DNA of 64,000 nucleotides, taken from positions 19,381 through 83,380 of the forward strand of contig CANMKK010000023.1 of assembly GCA_947498455.1 (NCBI GenBank), written 5' to 3'. The stretch's first letter is position 1, and every line of letters starts with the position of its first letter. Both the position numbers and the translations under genes were made by a program. Source of the DNA: an uncultured Aquimarina sp. GTDB taxonomy: Bacteria; Bacteroidota; Bacteroidia; Flavobacteriales; Flavobacteriaceae. Shown in pieces: positions 41,580-50,963 of the stretch. Under the pieces are notes generated by a model. That model worked only from the letters and a program-made list of their open reading frames with translations. It had not been told where the DNA came from and did not search any database.

Positions 41580-43379
41580 ATGACTGCTATAAAAAACATT
41601 GCAATAATTGCTCACGTAGATCACGGTAAAACTACTTTGGTAGACAAAATTATGTATCATTGTCAGCTTTTTCGTGAAAACGAAAATACTGGTGACTTAA
41701 TTTTGGATAATAATGATTTAGAGCGTGAAAGAGGAATTACAATAACCTCTAAAAATGTTTCCGTTACTTATAAAGGAACAAAAATTAATATAATCGATAC
41801 ACCAGGTCACGCCGATTTTGGAGGAGAAGTGGAGCGTGTATTGAATATGGCGGATGGAGTATTGCTATTAGTTGATGCTTTTGAAGGGCCAATGCCTCAA
41901 ACACGTTTTGTATTACAAAAGGCAATTGATCTGGGATTAAAACCATGCGTCGTAGTAAACAAAGTTGATAAAGAAAATTGTACGCCAGAGGAGGTACACG
42001 AAAAAGTATTTGATCTGATGTTCGAATTAGGAGCAGAAGAGTGGCAATTAGATTTTCCTACAGTATATGGTTCTGCCAAGAATAATTGGATGAGTGATGA
42101 CTGGAAAAAAGAAACGGATAGTATAGAACCTTTATTAGATATGGTAATGGATCATATTCCATCTCCTAAAATCGAAGAAGGAACATTACAAATGTTAATT
42201 ACTTCATTAGACTTTTCATCTTTTACCGGGCGTATTGCTATTGGACGTTTACAAAGAGGGGTATTAACAGAAGGAATGCAAGTGTCTTTGGTAAAACGTG
42301 ATGGAAGTATAAAAAAGTCTAAAATAAAAGAGCTTCACACTTTTGAAGGGTTAGGTAGAAGAAAGATAGAAAAAGTTGAAGCAGGAGATATCTGTGCTTT
42401 GGTTGGTCTAGAAGGATTTGAAATTGGAGATACTGTTGCTGATATCGAAAACCCTGAAGGTCTTAAGACCATAGCAATTGACGAACCTACAATGAGTATG
42501 TTGTTTACCATTAATGATTCTCCATTCTTCGGAAAAGATGGGAAATTCGTTACATCTCGACATATTAAAGAAAGGTTAGAAAAAGAATTGGAAAAAAACT
42601 TAGCGCTAAGAGTTAATGAAACTGATAGTGCAGATAAGTTTTTAGTATTTGGTCGAGGTGTATTGCATTTATCTGTATTGATAGAAACGATGCGTCGAGA
42701 AGGATATGAATTACAGATTGGACAACCACAAGTTATTATAAGAGAAATTGATGGTGTAAAATGTGAGCCAATTGAAGAGTTGACTATTGATCTGCCAGAA
42801 AACGTTTCAGGAAAAGCTGTAGAAATGGTAACTATGCGTAAAGGAGAGATGCTTAGTATGGAAGCAAAAGGAGAGCGTATGGTTTGTGAATTTATGATCC
42901 CATCACGTGGTATAATCGGTTTACGTAATCAATTATTGACGGCAACAGCTGGAGAGGCTATTATGGCTCACCGTTTTAAAGAATACCAACCTTTAAAAGG
43001 AGATATACCTGGTCGTATTAATGGATCTTTAGTTTCTATGGAAAAAGGTTCTGCAATACCATATTCTATTGATAAATTACAGGATAGAGGAAAGTTTTTT
43101 GTAGATCCAGGAGAGGATATTTATGAAGGTCAAGTGATAGGAGAAAATTCTCGAGGAGATGATATGACAGTAAATATTACAAAAACTAAAAAGTTAAGTA
43201 ATGTACGTTCATCTGGAGCTGATGATAAAGCGAAAATTGTTCCAGCTATTAAATTTTCATTGGAAGAAGCTTTAGAATATATTCAGAAAGACGAATATGT
43301 AGAGGTTACTCCGAACCATTTAAGACTAAGGAAGGTTTACTTGACAGAAGTAGAACGTAAGAGAAACAAGATTGTATAA
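41580..43379 (+). CDS. typA: Translational GTPase TypA/BipA
   Basis: A 599-residue ribosome-associated GTPase. G1 is A11-H-V-D-H-G-K-T18, G2/switch I is in LERERGITITSKN, G3 is DTPGHADFGGEVE and G4 is VVNKVDKE. EF-Tu domain II, two EF-G-like domains and the TypA-specific C-terminal domain (ITKTKKLSNVRSSGADDKAK) follow. It affects ribosome assembly and stress adaptation. Complete and of normal length, with a clear promoter and terminator. Confidence 0.96.
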   Translation: MTAIKNIAIIAHVDHGKTTLVDKIMYHCQLFRENENTGDLILDNNDLERERGITITSKNVSVTYKGTKINIIDTPGHADFGGEVERVLNMADGVLLLVDAFEGPMPQTRFVLQKAIDLGLKPCVVVNKVDKENCTPEEVHEKVFDLMFELGAEEWQLDFPTVYGSAKNNWMSDDWKKETDSIEPLLDMVMDHIPSPKIEEGTLQMLITSLDFSSFTGRIAIGRLQRGVLTEGMQVSLVKRDGSIKKSKIKELHTFEGLGRRKIEKVEAGDICALVGLEGFEIGDTVADIENPEGLKTIAIDEPTMSMLFTINDSPFFGKDGKFVTSRHIKERLEKELEKNLALRVNETDSADKFLVFGRGVLHLSVLIETMRREGYELQIGQPQVIIREIDGVKCEPIEELTIDLPENVSGKAVEMVTMRKGEMLSMEAKGERMVCEFMIPSRGIIGLRNQLLTATAGEAIMAHRFKEYQPLKGDIPGRINGSLVSMEKGSAIPYSIDKLQDRGKFFVDPGEDIYEGQVIGENSRGDDMTVNITKTKKLSNVRSSGADDKAKIVPAIKFSLEEALEYIQKDEYVEVTPNHLRLRKVYLTEVERKRNKIV

Positions 43380-43406
43380 AGAAACTTAAGTTTTTTCTTT
43401 GATAAA

Positions 43407-43434
43407 AAAAATCCCGAGTAATCTCGGGATTTTT
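43407..43434 (+). terminator. Terminator after typA
   Basis: A 12-bp perfect stem (AAAAATCCCGAG / CTCGGGATTTTT) with a TAAT loop. Confidence 0.92.
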
Positions 43435-43621
43435 GAATTTTGGGGTATTCTTTGGGGTACTTTGGTTTTGGGGCCAATTTCTTATTTTAGGGCAATTTAT
43501 TGTATTCTAATTAGGAATTTTTTTCTGAGGTCAAATATAGACTTCTGGAATGAATCATAACTTGTAAAAAGCATCATATAATAGGTAAAATACATTTTTT
43601 ATCGATAAAATACGTATTTAA

Positions 43622-43855
43622 ATGTCTTTAGATCAAAATTTGTTAACAGAACTAGTGGGGTATTTGGCATCAGCAATAGTGCTGATATCCTTTGTTATGC
43701 GAAATATCAAAAAACTTCGTATTGTAAATTCTGTGGGGTGTATTGCGTTTGTAATTTATGGGGTGTTATTAAATTGGTCTTTACCAATAATAATAACCAA
43801 TACAATAATTGTGGGTATAAATTTATATTATTTGTTGCTTAAAAAAAATCTATAA
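43622..43855 (+). CDS. Small three-helix membrane protein, YgjV-like
   Basis: A 77-residue protein with three hydrophobic helices (about 8-24, 36-50, 52-72). ELVGYLASAIVLISFVMRNI and KLRIVNSVGCIAFVIYGVLL resemble the YgjV inner membrane family, itself a SemiSWEET-like half transporter. Function unknown. It has no obvious partner and precedes the polysaccharide locus. Confidence 0.7.
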   Translation: MSLDQNLLTELVGYLASAIVLISFVMRNIKKLRIVNSVGCIAFVIYGVLLNWSLPIIITNTIIVGINLYYLLLKKNL

Positions 43856-43944
43856 ACTTAGGTGGGTATAACATAAATATAAGACATATATTCCAAATAT
43901 TCAAACAAAATAACTATTTTTCGTTTTTATAAAAGTCAAAATTT

Positions 43945-44877
43945 TTGCAGAACTATTCAATCCAAAAATATAAAAAATCTGATTGTTCGATATGGAATGG
44001 TTTTGTAAGCACTTCTAAGAATGGAACTTTTCTTTTTCATAGGAGTTTTATGGAGTATCATTCTGATCGATTTCATGATTTTTCATTGCTTATATATAAT
44101 AGAGGAAAATTAGTAGCACTATTCCCCGCTAATATTGTTGACGCAGTAATACATTCTCATCAGGGATTAACCTATGGAGGATTGATATTGTCTAAGAGTG
44201 TGGGAGGTGAAAAAGTAAAAGATATAGTATGTGCTCTAATCGATTTTTTTAAGACCAATAGGATGAATTCTGTGTATATTAAATCTATTCCTACTTTTTA
44301 TCATAAGAAGCCTTCTAATGAACTTACTTTTTTCTTTTCAGAGTATGGTGCAGAATTATATAGAAGAGATCTTAATTTAGCAATAGACTATAATGCTCCT
44401 TTAGAATTCCATAAAAGTAAATTGAAACATTTTAGAAAAAGACAAGGTTCTGGTTTTTGTATTAAGGATACCGAAGATTTTTCGAACTTTTGGAATGATG
44501 TCTTAATTCCGAGGTTAGAGGAAAAACATGGAACTAGCCCTGTTCATTCTTTAGAGGAAATAACGTTGCTTAAAAATAAATTCCCTGAATCAATACTACA
44601 ATATACAATAGAAATTGATAATAAGCTTCTAGCTGGGATTACAATTTTTAAAACCGAGAGTGTGGTGAAGTCACAATATGGAGCAGTGACCGAAGAGGGT
44701 GAGAAATATAGAGCTTTGGATTTTCTTTTTATAGAGCTTATAAAGAAGTATAAAGCAGAAGGATATCGGTTTTTTGATATGGGGACCGTTACTGAAAATA
44801 ATTACGGACTACTTAAACAAAAAGAAGAGCTCGGTTGTGAGATCTACACTCAAGATTTTTATAAATTAAACCTTTGA
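43945..44877 (+). CDS. FemAB-like GNAT-fold acyltransferase
   Basis: A 310-residue cytoplasmic protein starting at TTG 43945 (no ATG in reach that keeps the domain). It has the FemAB double-GNAT pattern: HQGLTYGGLILS in the first half, then LLAGITIFKTESVVKSQYGA, YRALDFLFIELIKKYKAEGY and FFDMGTVTENNYGLLKQKEE in the second. Such proteins transfer acyl groups or amino acids and often sit in polysaccharide loci. It is the first gene of the locus and could acylate an amino-sugar; the usual acetyltransferase of the 3-amino-deoxysugar pathway is not seen in this window. Confidence 0.75.
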   Translation: MQNYSIQKYKKSDCSIWNGFVSTSKNGTFLFHRSFMEYHSDRFHDFSLLIYNRGKLVALFPANIVDAVIHSHQGLTYGGLILSKSVGGEKVKDIVCALIDFFKTNRMNSVYIKSIPTFYHKKPSNELTFFFSEYGAELYRRDLNLAIDYNAPLEFHKSKLKHFRKRQGSGFCIKDTEDFSNFWNDVLIPRLEEKHGTSPVHSLEEITLLKNKFPESILQYTIEIDNKLLAGITIFKTESVVKSQYGAVTEEGEKYRALDFLFIELIKKYKAEGYRFFDMGTVTENNYGLLKQKEELGCEIYTQDFYKLNL

Positions 44878-44892
44878 TTTATATCTTAATTA

Positions 44893-46038
44893 CTAATCAT
44901 AAGATAGCCAGGTTTCCTCATATTTTTTTGCAATTAGTATATAGTTATGTTCTTTCTCAATAAAATCCCGGGCATTTTTACTTATTTCTGTAATCAATGA
45001 TGGGTTTAAAATTAACTTTTCTAGATTTTCTGCAATCTTAGTGCTATCGGGATAGGTGTCTATGGCAACAGTATGCTTTAGATTATAGTGGTTTCTAAAC
45101 GCTTCACCAGCACCTGTGAATACAACTTTTCCCATAGCCATGGCTTCTAGAGCATTATACCCTTGATCGTGTGCTTGTGCTTGGTCTAAAAGTATGTGGG
45201 CTGATAAAAAATATTTAATGTACTTGTCGTAGGGTAGATCCTTTGTAGTGATTATTTCGATTTTGTGACTGTATTTTTGTTTAATGATATTCAAGGCTTC
45301 ATCAAAATAACCATTTCCTTTTTTTATATAATTCCCAGTGTTAACTCCATGTAGAATCTTTATTTTACCTTGAACAGATAAAGGAGTGTATTTAATTTTA
45401 TCAATATTTACAGCATTTGGAATTAAGGAGGATTTTTTTGGAATGTTTTGGTATGCAATATCATACTCAACACTGGCCGGGATAACAGCTTTTATGTGAT
45501 TAAAGACGTAATCGTGTAATTTTTTATGTTTTTTTGTAACATATCTTAATGAATGTTTATAGTGTTTTTTTAAAGCTGTATCATTTAGAAGAGGGCTAAA
45601 TGTGCTAAATGAGAATTTTCCAGAAAGAGAATATGAGGTATAGATATAATCATTTCCACAGGCAGACAGAAAAACTCTTTTGTTGTTTTTGAAAATATAT
45701 TTAAGCAGGAGTTTGTCTATAAATGGAGTGGTTTTAAAAGGGAATTCATTTATTAATTGTACTACATCATAATTTACAATTTTTCTTCTATTTGTATAAA
45801 AACGGAATAATGATTCGACAATACCGAGGTCGATTTTAGTTATGAAATAGACCAAATGCCTAAATTTATCCAATATGAAAAAGCGTTCAATTGTTTTAGG
45901 TTCGATATTTATGTCTATGGGGAATTTTTTAAATCCATCTCCTTTGCCAATAATAATAATAGTATGGTTATTAGCTAGAAGCCCTTCTTTTAATGAATTA
46001 TTTAGCCTACTGTATTCACCTATCAACAACACTTTCAT
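44893..46038 (-). CDS. Glycosyltransferase, GT4-like (GT-B fold)
   Basis: A 381-residue protein. The N-terminal Rossmann half starts MKVLLIGEYSRLNNSLKEGL; the C-terminal half has IPNAVNIDKIKYT, the nucleotide-sugar binding region HDQGYNALEAMAMGKVVFTG and a final helix NARDFIEKEHNY. The E-A-x-A-x-G-K segment is the GT4-type EX7E region. It transfers an unknown sugar in surface polysaccharide assembly. It is opposite in orientation to its neighbours, a sign of locus mosaicism. Confidence 0.82.
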   Translation of the reverse strand: MKVLLIGEYSRLNNSLKEGLLANNHTIIIIGKGDGFKKFPIDINIEPKTIERFFILDKFRHLVYFITKIDLGIVESLFRFYTNRRKIVNYDVVQLINEFPFKTTPFIDKLLLKYIFKNNKRVFLSACGNDYIYTSYSLSGKFSFSTFSPLLNDTALKKHYKHSLRYVTKKHKKLHDYVFNHIKAVIPASVEYDIAYQNIPKKSSLIPNAVNIDKIKYTPLSVQGKIKILHGVNTGNYIKKGNGYFDEALNIIKQKYSHKIEIITTKDLPYDKYIKYFLSAHILLDQAQAHDQGYNALEAMAMGKVVFTGAGEAFRNHYNLKHTVAIDTYPDSTKIAENLEKLILNPSLITEISKNARDFIEKEHNYILIAKKYEETWLSYD

Positions 46039-46098
46039 ATAAAACTAATATATTAGCACGGAATATACTTTTAACTGTTTGAAATTAAAAATTTTTGG

Positions 46099-47214
46099 AT
46101 GAATTTGAATGAGACTATTCCTTTTTTAGACTTACAAAAGGTAAATGAGCCATATTTTAAGGATTTTATGAAGAATATAGGTTTTTTTTTAAATTCAGGT
46201 AATTATATAAATGGAGATTTTGTTCGTAAATTCGAACAGAAGTATGCGGAATATTGTGGCTCGAAATTTTGCATTGGTACAGGAAATGGTTTAGATGCTT
46301 TGAAGTTGATTTTATTGGCTTATAAAGAATTAAAAAAAGTAAAAGATACTGATGAAGTTATTGTGCCTGCAAATACGTACATTGCTACTATACTATCAAT
46401 AATACAATCAGGGTTGAAGCCTGTTTTGGTGGAGCCAAGATTAAAAAATTATACAATTGATCCTGTAGAAGTAGAAAAAAAAATTTCTAAGCGTACTAAA
46501 GTTATAGTAGTTACTCATCTCTATGGACAGTTAGGAGCTATGAAAGAGATTAATAGTATCGCAGATAAACATGATATTATTGTAATATCTGATGCTGCGC
46601 AGGCGCAGGGTGCAGAAAATGATTTAGGATTAAAAGCGGGGAATTTGTGTAATGCCGCTGCTTTTAGTTTCTATCCAACTAAAAACCTCGGGGCATTAGG
46701 GGATGCTGGTTGCGTAACAACCAATGATGAAGAGCTGGCAATATTGATAAATAGATTAAAAAACTATGGGACTTCTTCTAAATACGTAAATGATTATAAA
46801 GGTTATAATTCACGATTGGATGAAATACAAGCATCTTTTTTAATAGAGAAACTAAGTAATTTAGATAGTAGTAATAAAAGAAGAAGGTTGATTGCAAAAC
46901 GTTATATGTCTGAAATTTTCAATCCTAGAGTTATATTGCCTTATTGGAATGAGTCAAAAGATCACGTATTCCATTTATATGTGATGAGGGTTAATGAAAG
47001 AAAGGGTTTTTGTGAATTTTTGGAAAAAAATAAAATAGGTTATATGGTGCATTATCCAATACCTCCGCATAAACAAAGAGCTTTTTCGGAATTTAATCAT
47101 ATTTCACTTCCTATTACAGAAAAAATTCACAATGAAGTTGTAAGTATTCCGTTGAATACTACTTTAACCGATGAGCAAGTTACAAGGGTAATTAATGTTG
47201 TTAATGAGTATTAA
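46099..47214 (+). CDS. DegT/DnrJ/EryC1-family sugar aminotransferase
   Basis: A 371-residue PLP enzyme. The PLP-binding lysine is K195 in FYPTKNLGALGDAG; DAAQAQGAE lies upstream. It resembles FdtB/QdtB, which aminates dTDP-3-keto-6-deoxyhexose, and the ketoisomerase making that substrate lies nearby at 49620. The product would be a dTDP-3-amino-3,6-dideoxyhexose. Its TAA is directly followed by the GTG start of the flippase gene. Assignment of the exact sugar (Fuc3N or Qui3N) is not possible from sequence. Confidence 0.9.
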   Translation: MNLNETIPFLDLQKVNEPYFKDFMKNIGFFLNSGNYINGDFVRKFEQKYAEYCGSKFCIGTGNGLDALKLILLAYKELKKVKDTDEVIVPANTYIATILSIIQSGLKPVLVEPRLKNYTIDPVEVEKKISKRTKVIVVTHLYGQLGAMKEINSIADKHDIIVISDAAQAQGAENDLGLKAGNLCNAAAFSFYPTKNLGALGDAGCVTTNDEELAILINRLKNYGTSSKYVNDYKGYNSRLDEIQASFLIEKLSNLDSSNKRRRLIAKRYMSEIFNPRVILPYWNESKDHVFHLYVMRVNERKGFCEFLEKNKIGYMVHYPIPPHKQRAFSEFNHISLPITEKIHNEVVSIPLNTTLTDEQVTRVINVVNEY

Positions 47215-48510
47215 GTGAATAAATATTTTAATTTTCTAAGCCAAAATCTATTATTTAAAGTAACTTCATTTAATTCTATAGCTCTATTGTTAAGAATGTT
47301 AGCGGGGGTTATTAGCTCAAAAGTAACAGCTCTTTATTTAGGTCCAGACGGGGTAGCATTAATTGGAAATTTCAGAAACTTTTTTGCGATATCAGAATCA
47401 ATAACAACTTTAGGACTTTATAACGGAATTGTTAAATATTCGGCAGAGTTTAAAACTAAAAAAGAAGAGTTGAAAGGGATTCTATCAACTTCCTTTATTA
47501 TGATTGTGGTTGCTTCTATACTAGTTTCCCTATGTTTATTTTTTGGGGCTTCCCATTGGGATAAATTGATTTTTGGCAGTGAATCTAATTTTAGTTACAT
47601 TTTTAAGGGGCTTTCTTGTGCCTTACCATTGTATGCTGTTCATGTTTTTATTTACGCAGTTATTAATGGTACTTCTTTGTATAAAAAACACATAATAATA
47701 AACATTATCCTCAGTATTACAAGTTTATTGATAACGATATTCTTTATCATTACAATGAATTTATCCGGAGCATTATGGGCAATTGTAATTAATCCTGCAA
47801 TTGCATTGATTATCACGTTGTTTTTTAGATCAGTTAAGGATACGATTATTAAGCTAATTTCACTAAGAAAAATTTCCTTTGTCAATGTAAAACTAATGGG
47901 GGAGTATACTATGATGAGTTTAATTTCTGCAGTTCTATCACCAATTTTGCTAATATTAATTAGAAATGAAATTATTGATAAAGTTGGTATTGAAGGAGCT
48001 GGGTTTTGGGAAGGTATGCAGCGTATAAGTAATCAATATATGGGTTTTGTAAGTTCGATATTTGTCCTATATATATTGCCTAAATTTTCAGTTATTGAAA
48101 GTAAAGAATTATTTCGGAAAGAGGTTTTTAATTTTTATAAGACAATATTACCCCTATTTATAGTAGGGTTAGTGTTTGTTTATTTTTTAAGAAAGGATAT
48201 AATTACTATATTTTTGACTGAAGAATTTATACCAATGGAGTCTATTTTTATTTGGCAATTATCCGGAGATGTGTTTAAGGTCGCATCTTTGGTGATTGGA
48301 TATCAATTTTGGGCAAAAAAAATGTTTTGGCATTTTGTTGGGACAGAAATTTTTTCAGTTGTTTTTCTATATGTTTTAAGTAATTATTTTATCGGTGAGT
48401 ATGGGTTTTTAGGAGCCTCGATGGCACATTTTTTTAATTATATACTTTACTTATTAATCTTATTAATAATTTTTAGAAAATCACTAATGCCGTATAAATG
48501 GATCAAATAA
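47215..48510 (+). CDS. O-antigen flippase (Wzx-like)
   Basis: A 431-residue integral membrane protein with about twelve helices; the start is GTG 47215, immediately after the aminotransferase stop. The N-terminus (SIALLLRMLAGVISSKVTAL then YLGPDGVALIGNFRNFF) is typical of O-antigen/ECA translocases. It moves undecaprenyl-linked repeat units across the inner membrane. It overlaps the next glycosyltransferase gene by 13 nt. wzy and a chain-length regulator are not in the window. Confidence 0.85.
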   Translation: MNKYFNFLSQNLLFKVTSFNSIALLLRMLAGVISSKVTALYLGPDGVALIGNFRNFFAISESITTLGLYNGIVKYSAEFKTKKEELKGILSTSFIMIVVASILVSLCLFFGASHWDKLIFGSESNFSYIFKGLSCALPLYAVHVFIYAVINGTSLYKKHIIINIILSITSLLITIFFIITMNLSGALWAIVINPAIALIITLFFRSVKDTIIKLISLRKISFVNVKLMGEYTMMSLISAVLSPILLILIRNEIIDKVGIEGAGFWEGMQRISNQYMGFVSSIFVLYILPKFSVIESKELFRKEVFNFYKTILPLFIVGLVFVYFLRKDIITIFLTEEFIPMESIFIWQLSGDVFKVASLVIGYQFWAKKMFWHFVGTEIFSVVFLYVLSNYFIGEYGFLGASMAHFFNYILYLLILLIIFRKSLMPYKWIK

Positions 48511-49604
48511 AAAAAGAACTCAAGGTTTGTGTTATTGTTGATTCTTTAGGAAAAGGAGGAGCAGAAAGATCGAGTGCTATTTTATCAAGGTTGTTTGATG
48601 AATCGGGATACGATGTAACAATTATATCAATTTTAAATGTGATTGATTATAAATATAAGGGGAAGTTGATATGTGTTGATAATGAAATTAAGAATGGTGG
48701 TGGCTTTATTAAAAAAATCAGAAAATTATTATACTTACGATCTGTTCTTAATCAAGAGAGGTTTGATTATATTATAGATAGTAGAGCTAGACCAACATTT
48801 GTGAAAGAGTATCTAGTTTCTTTAATCCTTTACAAAAAGGAAAAAGTTGTTTACATAATACGGAGTGGTAATATTTCTCTTTACTTGTCAAAATATACTA
48901 AATTGGCAGGAATTATTTATAATAAAGCTTTTTGTTTAGTCGGTGTTTCTCAAAGAATAGTTAATGAAATTAAACAAGAATATCGATTTAATAATGTTTC
49001 TGTAATCTATAATTCCTTTTATGAAGAAGACTACGTAGTAAATGATAGAAATGAATATATAGAGAATAAAGAGAAATACATTCTGGCTTATGGTCGAATT
49101 GATGAAAAAGTTAAAAACTTTTGTTTTTTGATAGAAGCATATGTTCAATCAGTATTACCAAAGAAAAAAATAAAACTTATGATATTAGGAGAAGGAGATG
49201 ATTTGGATTTATTGAAAGAAAAGGTGAAATCTCATAATATGGAAAATAATATTTTATTTAAAGGATATAGTGCTAAGCCATATGCTTTGGTTAAGAAAGC
49301 TTTATTTACAACTTTGACAAGTAAGTATGAAGGTTTTCCGAGAGTTATTTTAGAATCATTAGCGATTGGTGTTCCTGTTGTTTCTGTAGATTGTATTTCT
49401 GGCCCATCTGAGATGATTATTAATAGAGTAAATGGACTTTTAGTGAAACAAAATGATTTAGAATTATTTACAGAAGCGCTTAATGAAATGATTCTTAATA
49501 AAGAATTATATTCTACCTGTAAACAAAAAGCAAAAAAAAGCGTTCATAAGTTTAGTCATACGATTATAAAAAAAGAGTGGAATAATTTGCTTCAAGGGGA
49601 ATAA
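48498..49604 (+). CDS. Glycosyltransferase family 4
   Basis: A 368-residue GT-B enzyme. The N-terminus has VIVDSLGKGGAERSSAILSR; the C-terminal half has LAYGRIDEKVKNFCFLIEAY, LMILGEGDDLDLLKEKV and SKYEGFPRVILESLAIGVPV (the EX7E segment). It adds a sugar, donor unknown, to the repeat unit. It is translationally coupled to the flippase gene and 15 nt from the ketoisomerase gene. Confidence 0.88.
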   Translation: MDQIKKELKVCVIVDSLGKGGAERSSAILSRLFDESGYDVTIISILNVIDYKYKGKLICVDNEIKNGGGFIKKIRKLLYLRSVLNQERFDYIIDSRARPTFVKEYLVSLILYKKEKVVYIIRSGNISLYLSKYTKLAGIIYNKAFCLVGVSQRIVNEIKQEYRFNNVSVIYNSFYEEDYVVNDRNEYIENKEKYILAYGRIDEKVKNFCFLIEAYVQSVLPKKKIKLMILGEGDDLDLLKEKVKSHNMENNILFKGYSAKPYALVKKALFTTLTSKYEGFPRVILESLAIGVPVVSVDCISGPSEMIINRVNGLLVKQNDLELFTEALNEMILNKELYSTCKQKAKKSVHKFSHTIIKKEWNNLLQGE

Positions 49605-49619
49605 AATAAGTTATTAATA

Positions 49620-50033
49620 ATGAGAAATAAAGAATTGCAGAGATATGAAATTATTGAAATACCTAAAATAAAAGATGTTAGGGGAAATATTTCTGTAATA
49701 GAAAATGAAGTACTGCCTTTTGAAATAAAAAGAGTTTATTATTTGTATGATATCCCTAGTGATGCGAGTAGAGGAGGACATGCGCATAAACAGTTATGCC
49801 AGTTTTTGATCGCCTTAAGTGGTAGTTTTGATGTAGTGTTGCATGATGGTTTACAAAAAAAGAAAATAACTTTGAATAAACCAGATAGAGGGTTGTTAAT
49901 TAGACCAGGTATATGGAGAGAGTTAGAAAACTTTTCATCAGGAGCAGTATGTTTAGTATTAGCATCTAATGTATATAAAGAAGAAGATTATATTAGGGAT
50001 TTTGATCAGTTTTTATTATTTAAAAGTAGATAA
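49620..50033 (+). CDS. dTDP-6-deoxy-3,4-keto-hexulose isomerase (FdtA/QdtA type)
   Basis: A 137-residue cupin-fold ketoisomerase (WxcM-like). RGNISVIENEVLPFEIKRVY, then DASRGGHAHKQLCQFLIALSG with catalytic-type His54 and His56, then RPGIWRELENFS. It converts dTDP-4-keto-6-deoxyglucose to the 3-keto isomer that the DegT aminotransferase uses. FdtA and QdtA differ in C4 stereochemistry, which cannot be read here. It ends 18 nt into the convergent GT2 gene. Confidence 0.88.
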   Translation: MRNKELQRYEIIEIPKIKDVRGNISVIENEVLPFEIKRVYYLYDIPSDASRGGHAHKQLCQFLIALSGSFDVVLHDGLQKKKITLNKPDRGLLIRPGIWRELENFSSGAVCLVLASNVYKEEDYIRDFDQFLLFKSR

Positions 50034-50963
50034 ATCTACTCTTAAGAAATTAATTATAAAGATTTGAGTGTTTTTTAAGATGATTAATAAAACTCGAGGT
50101 AGTTTTATAAGTAATTGATGTTTCCATGTAAGATTTTTGCGGTCGATATCTTGATAATAATTTTTAGCTGTGATATTATCACCAGCCATTTTATATTGTA
50201 ATGCAATAGAATATCTATTGAGATCCAGATATTGTTTTAGGTAAATATTATTTTGTTCATCCTTTTTGAATTTTTCGAATTTTAAAAATAATTTTTGTTT
50301 AATATTGACTTGTTTTGACCCATTACTGGCATTAATATTGTAAATAGCCGTTATAAATGTCGCCAGTGCAACTTTATGTTTGAGAGCAATGCGTATCCAC
50401 AAATCTATATCTTCTCCATGAGTAATAGCAGTATCAAAGTTTCCAATAGAGTTAAAGATATTCTTAGGTACAGCACAGGCAGAAGTCCAAGCTATAGAAT
50501 CTATGGTACTAGATTCGAAAAAATTTTCGACTAAGGAGAAAGAATTACTTCTAGCATCTATATTTTTAAAATTAGCTATAAAATTAGATTTTGAATTGAA
50601 ATTTTTCTCATATGATGTAGCGTATAAACCTGCATTTGGGAATTTTTGATATAATTGAAATAATACTTCTAAGTGATTTGGATACCAGCAATCATCTGCA
50701 TCAAGAAATACTATAAGTTTACCTTTGGACTTCTCAATACCATAATTTCTTGTTTTAGAAACCCCCTGATTTATAGTTGAAGAATAATATTTAATTCTTT
50801 GATCATTAAAACCCAAAACAATATCTTCACTACTATCAGTTGATCCATCATTTACAATTATAATTTCATAATTGGTTTGATGTTGATCTAAGATAGATGA
50901 TAAAGTCTTACCAATATGATTCTCTTTATTGTATAGTGGTATAATTATGGAGAATAAAGGCAT
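50016..50963 (-). CDS. Glycosyltransferase family 2
   Basis: A 315-residue GT-A enzyme. LFSIIIPLYNKENHIGKTLS, IIIVNDGSTDSSEDIV and LIVFLDADDCWYPNHLEVLF (the DxD motif) are all clear; an acceptor-side segment follows (HGEDIDLWIRIALKHKV). The donor is unknown. It overlaps the 3' end of the ketoisomerase gene by 18 nt and the start of gene 50963-51841 by one base. Confidence 0.9.
   Translation of the reverse strand: MPLFSIIIPLYNKENHIGKTLSSILDQHQTNYEIIIVNDGSTDSSEDIVLGFNDQRIKYYSSTINQGVSKTRNYGIEKSKGKLIVFLDADDCWYPNHLEVLFQLYQKFPNAGLYATSYEKNFNSKSNFIANFKNIDARSNSFSLVENFFESSTIDSIAWTSACAVPKNIFNSIGNFDTAITHGEDIDLWIRIALKHKVALATFITAIYNINASNGSKQVNIKQKLFLKFEKFKKDEQNNIYLKQYLDLNRYSIALQYKMAGDNITAKNYYQDIDRKNLTWKHQLLIKLPRVLLIILKNTQIFIINFLRVDLSTFK

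Noticed and set aside
43441..43500. GGGGTA-type short tandem pattern after typA
   Set aside because: Too short and irregular to call a repeat or attachment site.
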